Assembly (NCBI RefSeq): GCF_904846525.1
Contig: NZ_CAJHAZ010000013.1
Span: 34,262-98,261, forward strand
Source of the DNA: Psychrobacter sp. 1044
Lineage (GTDB): Bacteria > Pseudomonadota > Gammaproteobacteria > Pseudomonadales > Moraxellaceae
Reading direction: 5' to 3'
Length of the DNA stretch: 64,000 nt
The notes beneath the pieces were generated by a model. The model saw nothing but the letters and a program-made list of their open reading frames with translations. It did not search any database and was not told the origin of the DNA. Below, one piece after another: positions 17,949 through 26,004 of the stretch. The number at the start of each line of letters is the position of its first letter. The first letter of the stretch is position 1. Both the position numbers and the translations under genes were made by a program.

Positions 17949-18979
17949 ATTTGGGTCACTTATCTTCGATGACTTCTGCATAGCGGCTAAATTATTTAGC
18001 CGCTTTTTTTGTGCTTGCAAATTATCTAATGACAATATTATTTGATTTTTTTCAGCTACAACCCTTAATAGACAAGCTATAAGTATTTTTATTAAAAATA
18101 ATAAATTTTTTTTAATACGTGAAACATCGTCTATTTTCATAGAATTTTTAAATAAATAACGCTACATATAGCGGTAAAAAATATATTCCAGCGCCACACT
18201 CACAGGTCACCTACCTACTCAAACATTGATAGTATAAGGGATTCATGAGTTCTCCCCATAAGCTGTGGATAACCCTGTGCATAAGTACGCACTTGACAAC
18301 AATTTCCCTAGATAGATCAAAGGATGAGGTAAAATCGTTCATTTTTTATACAATTTAAAAAACCTTTTAAATCAGCAGGTTAAACGGTATTTCATAATAC
18401 TGTAATTTATTTTTAATATATTTTTAAATTAAATTAATCCTCACTGATGTTTCACAAAAGCTAAATTTAGACGCTTTATTTCTTGTGGACAACTTTTAAT
18501 GCTATTGACAAAGGGCGACATTATCCTATCCAAAATTAGGATGTATTCAGCAACTAGACTACACAAGTTATCACTTATATACAATGCGACAGTTAGTGTC
18601 GTTTAGCATCATTGAATCCTCTATATGCTCCTTGGTTTTTGTTATAATCACCTTATCTAATCAACCGTACTTTAGAAAACAGTTAAGGCTCAACGAGCAT
18701 AATGTTACCTACAAATTATATCTGTTGGCGCTAATTATGAACTTAATTTTACTTTTATCGTTATTTGATTTTACTGTATAGTAGAGTGATATATCCTATA
18801 TTACTGTCTACACCATCGATACCCTAACCCATTCATCCTAGATAGACATTGAACGAACGCTGCTTATTATGTAGATAGCCATCAGCACTATTGAGCCGTT
18901 AACCTTCATAGCTACAAACATTTTATTTATCATACCAAATTTATAGTTTTAACCAATGATTGAAGACAAGGAATCCAGT
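17949..18979. other. 1-kb AT-rich non-coding region between trmB and recA, with DnaA-box-like sites
   Basis: After the trmB terminator comes a long non-coding stretch. It contains TGTGGATAA (18264-18272, a perfect DnaA box on the other strand), TGTGCATAA 12 bp further on, TGTGGACAA at 18484-18492, and an extremely AT-rich segment (about 18390-18440). An extended -10, TGTTATAAT (18640-18648), may drive recA with a long leader. I saw no CTGT-N8-ACAG SOS box before recA. A 65-codon frame at 18584 is AT-rich and probably not a gene. Confidence 0.5.
17982..18010 (+). terminator. Rho-independent terminator after trmB
   Basis: Perfect 9-bp stem AGCGGCTAA/TTAGCCGCT (17982-17990 and 17996-18004) followed by seven T. 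Confidence 0.88.
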
Positions 18980-20032
18980 ATGGACGACAATAAAGCCAAA
19001 GCCCTTAAAGCAGCACTCGGTCAAATCGAAAAGCAGTTTGGTAAGAATACCATCATGCATTTAGGTGACGACTCAGCTATTATGGATGTCGATGTAGTAT
19101 CAACAGGTTCTTTGGGTCTGGACATTGCACTTGGCATTGGTGGTCTACCAAAAGGCCGTATCGTAGAGATTTATGGTCCAGAAAGCTCAGGTAAAACGAC
19201 CATGACGCTACAAGCTATTGCAGAATGTCAAAAACAGGGCGGCACCTGCGCCTTTATTGATGCTGAGCATGCACTAGATCCAGTTTATGCGCGCAAACTT
19301 GGCGTAAACACTGACGAGCTATTACTTTCTCAGCCTGATAATGGTGAGCAAGCACTTGAAATCACCGACATGTTGGTGCGCTCTGGTGCTATCGATATGA
19401 TCGTCATTGACTCAGTTGCCGCCCTAACGCCGCGCGCAGAGATTGAAGGCGAGATGGGCGACTCACATATGGGTTTGCAAGCACGTCTGATGAGCCAAGC
19501 ACTACGTAAAATCACAGGTAACGCCAAACGCTCTAACTGTATGGTGGTATTTATCAACCAAATTCGTATGAAAATTGGTGTGATGTTTGGTAGCCCTGAG
19601 ACCACGACTGGTGGTAACGCACTGAAATTCTACGCCTCTGTACGTATGGATATCCGCCGTATCGGTGCGGTCAAAAATGGTGATGAAATCATCGGTAACC
19701 AAACCCGTGTCAAAGTTATCAAAAACAAAATGGCACCGCCTTTCCGCCAAGCAGAGTTTGAAATTACTTATGGTGAAGGTACTAACCATTTAGCCGAAGT
19801 GATTGACTTGGGTGTTGAAATTGGTGCAGTTGGCAAAGCAGGCTCTTGGTATAGCTATGGCGACGAAAAAATTGGTCAAGGTAAAGCCAATTCTGTGCTG
19901 TTCTTAAAAGAAAACCCTGCGATTGCGCAAGAAATCGAAGCCAAAATCCGTGAAGAAAAGCTTGGATCAAAGAAAGAGACCAAAGCCGAAGATAAAGCCA
20001 ATGAAGCGTTGGTTTCTGACCCTGTACAATAA
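18980..20032 (+). CDS. recA: Recombinase RecA
   Basis: ATP-dependent strand-exchange protein of homologous recombination and repair. Walker A GPESSGKT is at residues 66-73; [26 protein letters not shown] Walker B and L1 region, the L2 region around [22 protein letters not shown] (quoted in part) and an acidic C-terminal tail are all present. I chose the ATG at 18980, which has AAGGA seven bases upstream and gives the family N-terminus [20 protein letters not shown]; an earlier frame start at 18956 lacks a site. Length 350 aa. recX follows 57 bp later. Confidence 0.98.
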   Translation: MDDNKAKALKAALGQIEKQFGKNTIMHLGDDSAIMDVDVVSTGSLGLDIALGIGGLPKGRIVEIYGPESSGKTTMTLQAIAECQKQGGTCAFIDAEHALDPVYARKLGVNTDELLLSQPDNGEQALEITDMLVRSGAIDMIVIDSVAALTPRAEIEGEMGDSHMGLQARLMSQALRKITGNAKRSNCMVVFINQIRMKIGVMFGSPETTTGGNALKFYASVRMDIRRIGAVKNGDEIIGNQTRVKVIKNKMAPPFRQAEFEITYGEGTNHLAEVIDLGVEIGAVGKAGSWYSYGDEKIGQGKANSVLFLKENPAIAQEIEAKIREEKLGSKKETKAEDKANEALVSDPVQ

Positions 20033-20089
20033 CGGCGCAATGATTAACCGTTATCAATAATCATGACTTGTTATGAAAATTAAATTGTT

Positions 20090-21208
20090 ATGAACATTAA
20101 AACCTTAGCTGAAATACTCGCTGAATCCGATGCCGATTCAGCGAGTAGTCCTACTATCAAATCAAAAAAACCGTCCAAATCTTCCAAACACTCTGAATCC
20201 TCCAAATTTTCTCAGCATTCCTATCAAGGCGATCCTAAAAAAACGGCTAAGACACGTAAGCATTCAACTTACTATCATGAAGACCATTCATTATCTGACG
20301 ATGCTGACTTTTCAGTAGAATCCGTTGACGCACCCCCTTCTACCAGCAAAAAATCTCCTCGATCCAAAAAGCGTAAAAAACGCTTTCACCCAGCGGCTGA
20401 CTTTAACCCTGAGCCTAATGATGTGCCCGCTTATCAACCACCAGCAGCACAAAGTATCAAAGAGATGCTAGCAGAGGTTAAACAAAATATTCATAGTGAA
20501 CCAGATAATAGTGCGGCTACTGATGATGAATTTAACAAAGAATCACAGTATACAACCGATGCTGCCATTACGAACACTTCTGTGCATAGCACAGTCGACA
20601 GTCAGATGGATAACCTACCCGCTGCTCTTAAAGCCTATTTGCGCACGCCTGAACAACGACAAGCAGAAATAGATGAGGTCAAAGCCGAAAGTCGCTTGCG
20701 TTGGTTGGCGTTTTATTATTTATCGCGCCGTGAGTACGGCAAGGCTGAGCTTAAGCAAAAGCTTATTGATAAAGAGCAAGCCCCAGATAAAATTGATGCG
20801 CTACTTGATGAGTTTGAAGAAAAAGGCTACCAAAGTGATTATCGCACGACGCTCATGCTCATTCGTGAAAATATCCGTAAAGGTCGGGGACGCGGACGTA
20901 TCAAGCAGGAGTTTTATCGTAAAAAAATTGCCCTGCCCAGTAATATCGATGAGTTAATCGATATGGCAAATGCAGAGTCAGAAGAGTTTAGGGAGTTTGT
21001 AGATGATAGCGCAGATAATCTGGTAGATGGTATCGATTGGCTCAAACTGGCGGTCACAGCGCGCACTAAAAAGTACGGCGATGACATCCCCACTGAACAA
21101 AAAGACAAAGCAAAGCAGCTACGGTTTTTGCAATATCGAGGCTTTCAGAGCGATATCTGTTTTGCCGCGCTCAATTATACTTTAGACACATTAGATGAGC
21201 GCTTTTAA
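20090..21208 (+). CDS. recX: RecX regulator with a long disordered N-terminal extension
   Basis: RecX inhibits and remodels RecA filaments. The C-terminal part, about residues 190-372, is a typical RecX: LRWLAFYYLSRREYGKAELKQKL, then EFEEKGYQSDYR, then KGRGRGRIKQE and FLQYRGFQSDICFAAL. The first 190 residues are unusual: rich in Ser, Lys, Asp and Pro (SKKPSKSSKHSESSKFSQHS, SKKSPRSKKRKKRF) and almost certainly disordered. Typical RecX proteins are about 150-170 aa, so this one is more than twice as long. It lies directly after recA, the usual arrangement. Confidence 0.9.
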   Translation: MNIKTLAEILAESDADSASSPTIKSKKPSKSSKHSESSKFSQHSYQGDPKKTAKTRKHSTYYHEDHSLSDDADFSVESVDAPPSTSKKSPRSKKRKKRFHPAADFNPEPNDVPAYQPPAAQSIKEMLAEVKQNIHSEPDNSAATDDEFNKESQYTTDAAITNTSVHSTVDSQMDNLPAALKAYLRTPEQRQAEIDEVKAESRLRWLAFYYLSRREYGKAELKQKLIDKEQAPDKIDALLDEFEEKGYQSDYRTTLMLIRENIRKGRGRGRIKQEFYRKKIALPSNIDELIDMANAESEEFREFVDDSADNLVDGIDWLKLAVTARTKKYGDDIPTEQKDKAKQLRFLQYRGFQSDICFAALNYTLDTLDERF

Positions 21209-21271
21209 GCCACCCTCACCTTTTTTAAAAACACCCATCTGCACATAAGACAATATGACTTGAGCGATCTA

Positions 21272-22729
21272 TTAATAATAGCCGAGCACTTTCCACCAAA
21301 TCAAACCAGCACCGATCCAGATGACCAAATTGACCACACTCATTATTGCGCCAATACTCCACCACTCTCTTAACGTCACATAGCCAGAGTTAAAAATGAC
21401 TGGCGCAGTACCAGTTGCATAATGCGTAAGCGTCATCATGATATTGCCCGCTGCGGCTAAGATAAGTGCATATAACATCGGCGGTGCGCCCAAGCTTAAA
21501 CCCACCGCATAAAATGCTGCAAATAGTGCAGTAATATGAGCCGTGGTACTAGCAAAGAAATAATGAATATATAAGTACACTAGGGTCAAAATAGTCACAG
21601 CGCCTATCCAGCCAAGCCCAGTCGTGCTAATCATCGATTCGATATTGCCAGAAAACCAGCTTATCAGTCCAAGCTTATTAAGATAAGCGGCCATCATAAT
21701 AAGGGCGCCAAACCAAATAATGGTATCCCATGCTGACTTCTCTTTTAAAATATCGTCCCAAGTCAGTACCCCAGTCAATATTAAGGTCGTCAAACCAATA
21801 AATGCTGTGGTGGTAGCATCAACGCTATATTGCTCACCTAACATCAATACGGGAATATTCGCCCACAATAACAGCATCAGAGCAAATACTCCGAGCATGA
21901 TTTTTTCTTGGCTACTTATTTTTCCCATTTCTGCCAAATTTTCCTTGGCAAAACCTTTTGCATCGGGCGTGATTTTAACATCAGGTGGATAAATTATATA
22001 AATGACTAACGGCATCACAAGCAGGCATAGCATACCAGGTACAAACATCGCCACTGCCCAAGTGGTCCATGACAGCTGAATATCACCGCCTGTGGCTTTA
22101 TTCACTAAATCTACAACCAGAGGGTTGGGCGCAGTAGCCGTGATAAACATCCCAGAGGTAATAGGATTGGCGTGGTAGTTCACCATCGCCAAATAGCGAC
22201 CAATTTTGTTTTGAGTGCCTTCTTCTGGCGTCGAATGAAAGCTTTGCGCGATAGACTTCATAATAGGATGAATAATACCGCCGCCACGCGCCGTATTAGA
22301 AGGCGTAATGGGTGCTATCATCAATTCAGCCGCAGTCAAAGAATAAGCCACGCCGATGGTTTTTTTACCAAAAATAGAAATAAAATAATAGGCAATACGT
22401 CGACCCAAACCCGTTTTTATCAAGCCACGCGATATCATGACTGCAATACCAATTAGCCAAATCAACGGACTTGAGTAGCTTGATAGTGCATCACTAATGG
22501 CTTGTGCTGGGCTATCACTAGTCACGCCTGTCAGTGCGACTAGGGTGACGGCAATGATAGCAATGGCGCCAATGGGTAATACTTTGCCGATGATGGCGAC
22601 AATAGTGGCGATGAATAACGCCAGCATGTGCCATGCTTCAGGCGTAACGCCAGTAGGCACTGGTATCACAAACCAAATGATCAAGCCGACCAAAATGGCA
22701 ACCGCTGCTTGAATAGGCTTAAATGGCAT
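21272..22729 (-). CDS. DASS (SLC13) family anion/dicarboxylate transporter
   Basis: Inner-membrane transporter of 485 aa with about 12 hydrophobic segments. It has DASS features: PSNTARGGGIIHPIMKS (conserved SNT-type substrate motif), and a second half containing IIWFGALIMMAAYLNKLG and ATGTAPVIFNSGYV. Closest in type to bacterial 2-oxoglutarate/malate or CitT-like antiporters; the exact substrate and whether Na+ is used cannot be read from the sequence. AAGGA lies nine bases before the start. It is convergent with recX and appears monocistronic. Confidence 0.88.
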   Translation of the reverse strand: MPFKPIQAAVAILVGLIIWFVIPVPTGVTPEAWHMLALFIATIVAIIGKVLPIGAIAIIAVTLVALTGVTSDSPAQAISDALSSYSSPLIWLIGIAVMISRGLIKTGLGRRIAYYFISIFGKKTIGVAYSLTAAELMIAPITPSNTARGGGIIHPIMKSIAQSFHSTPEEGTQNKIGRYLAMVNYHANPITSGMFITATAPNPLVVDLVNKATGGDIQLSWTTWAVAMFVPGMLCLLVMPLVIYIIYPPDVKITPDAKGFAKENLAEMGKISSQEKIMLGVFALMLLLWANIPVLMLGEQYSVDATTTAFIGLTTLILTGVLTWDDILKEKSAWDTIIWFGALIMMAAYLNKLGLISWFSGNIESMISTTGLGWIGAVTILTLVYLYIHYFFASTTAHITALFAAFYAVGLSLGAPPMLYALILAAAGNIMMTLTHYATGTAPVIFNSGYVTLREWWSIGAIMSVVNLVIWIGAGLIWWKVLGYY

Positions 22730-23036
22730 GATTAAGTATCCTTATAAATGCTTATACCATCACGCAGTCATATTATATAAAGGATCATCAAAGTAGCCAC
22801 TGCGACAAAAGACTCAATGAATCATATGACCATCTTATAAGATTTATAGAATTATTTTTCTATTATTCACCATTTTTAACATATCTATTTAGAATAAAGA
22901 GTAAATATTCAGTAATTGAGCACCAATAGTAGGGTTAAACTAACAGCCATAAAAAAGAGCACGTTGGATAACGTACTCTTTTTTATAGTATTCACTTTGT
23001 GGCATTAACGATTGCGACTTTCTTTAAAAAATAAAT
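22730..23036. other. Intergenic region between YidB-like gene and DASS gene
   Basis: Holds the terminator of the YidB-like gene (22951-22984) and then AT-rich DNA presumably carrying the promoter of the minus-strand transporter gene. Nothing else seen. Confidence 0.5.
22951..22984 (-). terminator. Terminator after the YidB-like gene
   Basis: Arms 22951-22965 and 22970-22984 form a 15-bp stem with one G-U pair on the minus strand and a 4-nt loop, flanked by A/T runs, so it may work in both directions. Confidence 0.8.
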
Positions 23037-23771
23037 TTATTTTAGCGCACCTAGTCGACTAGATAGTTGATTAATGATTTGATCAATCTCTTCATTGGCT
23101 TCAGATTCATTATCCAAATTACCACTTGGTGTCAGCTGATTCATTACTTCTGGCAGCAACTCAGCAAGACCTTGACGGACTTCTACGTCATTAGCACCAG
23201 TATGTGCTGCAACCTGCTGAATCTCATTGTCATCGAATAACTGACTGATATCATTTGGATCAAGATTGTCATTGTCTTGCTGGTTACTCATCCAAGAACG
23301 CGCTTGGTTTTCATAACCCATGCCTGTGATTTTCGATAATGCACCACTCAAGCCGCCATTGCGTTTGATCCAGCTTAGTACCATTGGCATAAGTGCAGCG
23401 ATTAGCATACCTTTACCACCGAATCCGCCTTTGGTACGCTGACCACCCAATACGCTGCCTAAAATATCGCCCAAACCACCAGCACTGGCATTAGAATTGA
23501 CGCCGCCACGTTGATTGCCACCATTGAGTCCACCGCCTGTTAACCCACCGAGAATATCATCTAAGCCAAAACCATTGTCTGGCTGATGATCATACTGGCG
23601 TGGATTATAGCCACCAGTTTGACTAGCACCGCCTAGCACGCTACCCAATATATCCCCAAGACCACCTGTACGACGTGGATCAATGCGTTGATTTACGGGA
23701 TTACGCTGCGCATCTTCAGGATCCATCGCACGACGGGCCACCTGACTAACCAAATTCCCTAATAAGCTCAT
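23037..23771 (-). CDS. YidB/DUF937 family glycine-rich protein
   Basis: A 244-aa protein with a glycine-rich N-terminal half in which GGLGDILGSVLGG occurs twice exactly (about residues 36-48 and 97-109) with a third related copy GLDDILGGLTGG. The C-terminal half (about 120-244) carries the YidB/DUF937-like pattern: hydrophobic LIAALMPMVLSWIKRNGGLSGAL, then EIQQVAAHTGANDVEVRQGLAELLPEVMNQLTP (in part). No signal peptide. Function of the family is not established. AAGGA lies seven bases before the start; terminator downstream. Confidence 0.8.
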   Translation of the reverse strand: MSLLGNLVSQVARRAMDPEDAQRNPVNQRIDPRRTGGLGDILGSVLGGASQTGGYNPRQYDHQPDNGFGLDDILGGLTGGGLNGGNQRGGVNSNASAGGLGDILGSVLGGQRTKGGFGGKGMLIAALMPMVLSWIKRNGGLSGALSKITGMGYENQARSWMSNQQDNDNLDPNDISQLFDDNEIQQVAAHTGANDVEVRQGLAELLPEVMNQLTPSGNLDNESEANEEIDQIINQLSSRLGALK

Positions 23772-24072
23772 TCTCGATTCCTTTTTGTCATATTATTTAT
23801 TATCTATAAACCGCTAAAAACTTCGCTGCTAATTTAATATATTAAGCAACAGCTTGATTTACTTATGCGATTCACAATTCTCTTGCAATATAACAAATCT
23901 CTTTCGCTATCCAGATAGGTGTTTTGTTATGACATGTAGGCGTTCGTAAATTCGTGGAAAAAACCTCTCATTGGGCGCTATAAAAAATACTGCCTTAACT
24001 CGTATTTCCGGCGTGTATTTTAGACATATTAAACATTCGACCATGGCACTGATAAGCACTATTTATAAGTAT
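23772..24072. other. Intergenic region, nothing recognised
   Basis: About 300 bp between ygfX and the YidB-like gene, both on the minus strand. It should contain the promoter of the latter. I see no ORF, hairpin or repeat worth naming. Confidence 0.5.
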
Positions 24073-24516
24073 TCAATACAATCTAGCCAAAATATTCAAC
24101 TCTCGCCATTGTTCAGGGCTCACTTGATCTCGAAAGATGGTCACTGATAAAGAGCGCTGATAAGGCTCTATAACATTGAATTCAAAGCTTATCGCCCATC
24201 GATATCCAGAGACATTGCTTAACTGTGCCTGCCATAGCTCATCACCGCGACCCGTACGGAGCAGTAGCTGCCAATGTTGATCAACACGATAGCTAAGTGG
24301 TGGCTGGCTCAGATGCAGCAGTATGGGTCGTGATAATGTCAAATAAATAATCACCACGGCGGTAACGATTAAAATAAGCACATATTGCCATAACAGTAAA
24401 GAAGCAAGCCACGCCAGTACAACCATGACGGCGGTCAACCCACTATAAAGTAGCAAACGCAAATAGCTGGCAGGACGAATAGCCGTATCAATACGCAACG
24501 AATTTGCCAAGGTCAT
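24073..24516 (-). CDS. YgfX (CptA)-like inner membrane protein
   Basis: A 147-aa protein with two adjacent transmembrane helices at about 20-60 (YLRLLLYSGLTAVMVVLAWL and LLLWQYVLILIVTAVVIIY) and a C-terminal soluble part with WQLLLRTGRGDELWQAQL. This size, topology and position immediately after sdhE match YgfX, the SdhE partner, which has also been described as the toxin CptA acting on MreB and FtsZ in E. coli. Sequence conservation in this family is low, so the assignment rests largely on context. Gap to sdhE 92 bp. Confidence 0.65.
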   Translation of the reverse strand: MTLANSLRIDTAIRPASYLRLLLYSGLTAVMVVLAWLASLLLWQYVLILIVTAVVIIYLTLSRPILLHLSQPPLSYRVDQHWQLLLRTGRGDELWQAQLSNVSGYRWAISFEFNVIEPYQRSLSVTIFRDQVSPEQWRELNILARLY

Positions 24517-24608
24517 ATTTTATCACCAAAAAAAACGGCAGACCATTATGTTACTTAGACCCAGCTATGCCAGCTCTGAACGACCATTTTTTATATCTAA
24601 ATCAGTCT

Positions 24609-24890
24609 TTAAGTCAAATCTTTGGTATGACGCCATGTCTTAATTTTATTGACCAATGCCCATATTTCTTCATTTTCTGGACGATTTTGATTGGTGAAAT
24701 AATCCAACAAATCAGGGTCTTCATGAGTCAGCATTTCTGCAAATGTCTCTTGTTCAGCAGGCTCTGCCGTTAAGTAAATCTCTTTGACATAAAGGTCAAT
24801 GTAAAAGTCTAACTCTTTTAATCCGCGGCGTGCTTGATAGATAATGCGGCGCTGTTCATTGGTTGGTTCTGGCTGAATCGAGGTGGTCAT
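24609..24890 (-). CDS. sdhE: FAD assembly factor SdhE
   Basis: Small (93 aa) protein that promotes covalent FAD attachment to succinate dehydrogenase. The family RRG motif is present in IIYQARRGLKELDFYID, followed by the acidic helices FAEMLTHEDPDLLDYFTN. GAGAG lies seven bases before the start. It is 29 bp downstream of folP and upstream of the ygfX-like gene, forming a probable folP-sdhE-ygfX unit. The succinate dehydrogenase genes are not in this window. Confidence 0.9.
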   Translation of the reverse strand: MTTSIQPEPTNEQRRIIYQARRGLKELDFYIDLYVKEIYLTAEPAEQETFAEMLTHEDPDLLDYFTNQNRPENEEIWALVNKIKTWRHTKDLT

Positions 24891-24919
24891 AAAAGTACTC
24901 TCATTATTTTAAATTACGG

Positions 24920-25816
24920 TTAAGGATAATTATGCGCAGATAATTGACGCCACAAGGCGACTGCTTGCTGCATCATCGCCACATTATGGGTGCGTATAAT
25001 GCCAGCGCCTTGCTGTAGGGCAAAGATACCAGCTGCCGTACCTACCACATCACGATCTACCGCGTTGGTAGTAGCAACGACTTCGACGCAACTCTTGCTC
25101 AATACTTCCGCTAAAAAACGCTTGCGTGAAATGCCAAACATCATCGGTAAACCAAGCACTTGTAGCCTGCTAAGCTGGCTTAATAGTGCGCAATGATGCT
25201 CATAATCTTTCGCAAAACCAAAGCCTGGGTCGATAATAATTTTCTCACGCTTAACACCGATTCTTGTTACTTCGTCAATACGCGATAATAGCTCAGCCCT
25301 TACGTCACTAATGACATCGTCATAGTGTGCCAAATTATTCATCGTTGTTGGCTCACCGCGCATGTGCATCAGCATGATGGGTATATCAAGCTCAGCCGCT
25401 AGTACTGCTGCACCCTCGCGTTTGAGTGCGCGTACATCATTCCAAATATCAGCACCAGCGTCAAAAGCCGCTTTCATAACCTCTGGATTACTGGTATCAA
25501 TGGATAGCCAAATATCCTCCCCGCATTGCTGCCTAATGGCTCGAACCACTGGCACAACACGCTGCATCTCTTCAACAGTGCCCACAGCATCCGCATTGGG
25601 GCGAGTAGACTCACCGCCAATGTCGATAATAGTCGCACCTTCTTCTATCATTTGCTGACAATGCGCAACAGCCTTATCTATCACATTGAACTGTCCACCG
25701 TCTGAAAACGAATCGGGTGTGACATTAAGAATACCCATAATATGAGGCTGCGATAAATCTAGTGTTTTATCACGACTTGATATCTTATAGCTGGGTAAGG
25801 GCTGAAATAAGGACAT
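24920..25816 (-). CDS. folP: Dihydropteroate synthase
   Basis: Condenses 4-aminobenzoate with the pterin diphosphate in folate synthesis; target of sulfonamides. It has MGILNVTPDSFSDGGQF (pterin/phosphate loop), GGESTRPNA, and IIDPGFGFAKDYEHH, and the C-terminal RTHNVAMMQQAV. I favour the ATG at 25816, which gives an N-terminus like that of E. coli FolP; frames extend to ATG 25834 and TTG 25837, and no start has a strong ribosome site. Three 16-bp direct repeats lie just upstream. In many bacteria folP follows ftsH, as here. Confidence 0.95.
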   Translation of the reverse strand: MSLFQPLPSYKISSRDKTLDLSQPHIMGILNVTPDSFSDGGQFNVIDKAVAHCQQMIEEGATIIDIGGESTRPNADAVGTVEEMQRVVPVVRAIRQQCGEDIWLSIDTSNPEVMKAAFDAGADIWNDVRALKREGAAVLAAELDIPIMLMHMRGEPTTMNNLAHYDDVISDVRAELLSRIDEVTRIGVKREKIIIDPGFGFAKDYEHHCALLSQLSRLQVLGLPMMFGISRKRFLAEVLSKSCVEVVATTNAVDRDVVGTAAGIFALQQGAGIIRTHNVAMMQQAVALWRQLSAHNYP

Positions 25817-25858
25817 AACCAAATTATCTCTCATCAAAACATTCTAATTATTGCAGAC

Positions 25859-25905
25859 TGCTTGTTATGCACTGTGCTTGTTATGCGTTGTGCTTATGAT
25901 ACCAG
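25859..25905. repeat. Imperfect 16-bp tandem repeat upstream of folP
   Basis: TGCTTGTTATGCACTG (25859-25874), TGCTTGTTATGCGTTG (25875-25890) and a degenerate third unit TGCTTATGATACCAG follow each other exactly, about 45 bp before the folP start region. Confidence 0.7.
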
Positions 25906-25945
25906 TAAACTCTATTCTGTACTAAACCCTTCACGAAATATGGAC

Positions 25946-25976
25946 AACAAAAAAAGCCCTTTATGATAAAGGGCTT
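25946..25976 (-). terminator. Terminator after ftsH
   Basis: Perfect 10-bp stem AAGCCCTTTA/TAAAGGGCTT (25954-25963, 25967-25976) with a 3-nt loop; on the minus strand it is followed by a T run. It separates ftsH from folP. Confidence 0.88.
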
Positions 25977-26004
25977 CTTCTATTGGATATGAATCAACTG
26001 ACAA

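Noticed and set aside
17928..18140. 70-codon minus-strand frame over the trmB terminator
   Set aside because: It overlaps the trmB end and terminator and has a low-complexity Lys/Ile/Leu composition typical of AT-rich DNA.
18533..18552. ATCCTA...TAGGAT palindrome upstream of recA as an SOS-type operator
   Set aside because: It does not match known LexA boxes and lies over 400 bp from recA.
18584..18781. 65-codon AT-rich frame with hydrophobic stretches upstream of recA
   Set aside because: Composition equals the surrounding non-coding DNA, no ribosome site, and a promoter-like extended -10 lies inside it.
24073..24890. ygfX-sdhE pair as a CptAB toxin-antitoxin module
   Set aside because: SdhE has the RRG motif of a flavin assembly factor, so a metabolic role is the better reading; the toxin role of the partner is noted but not claimed.
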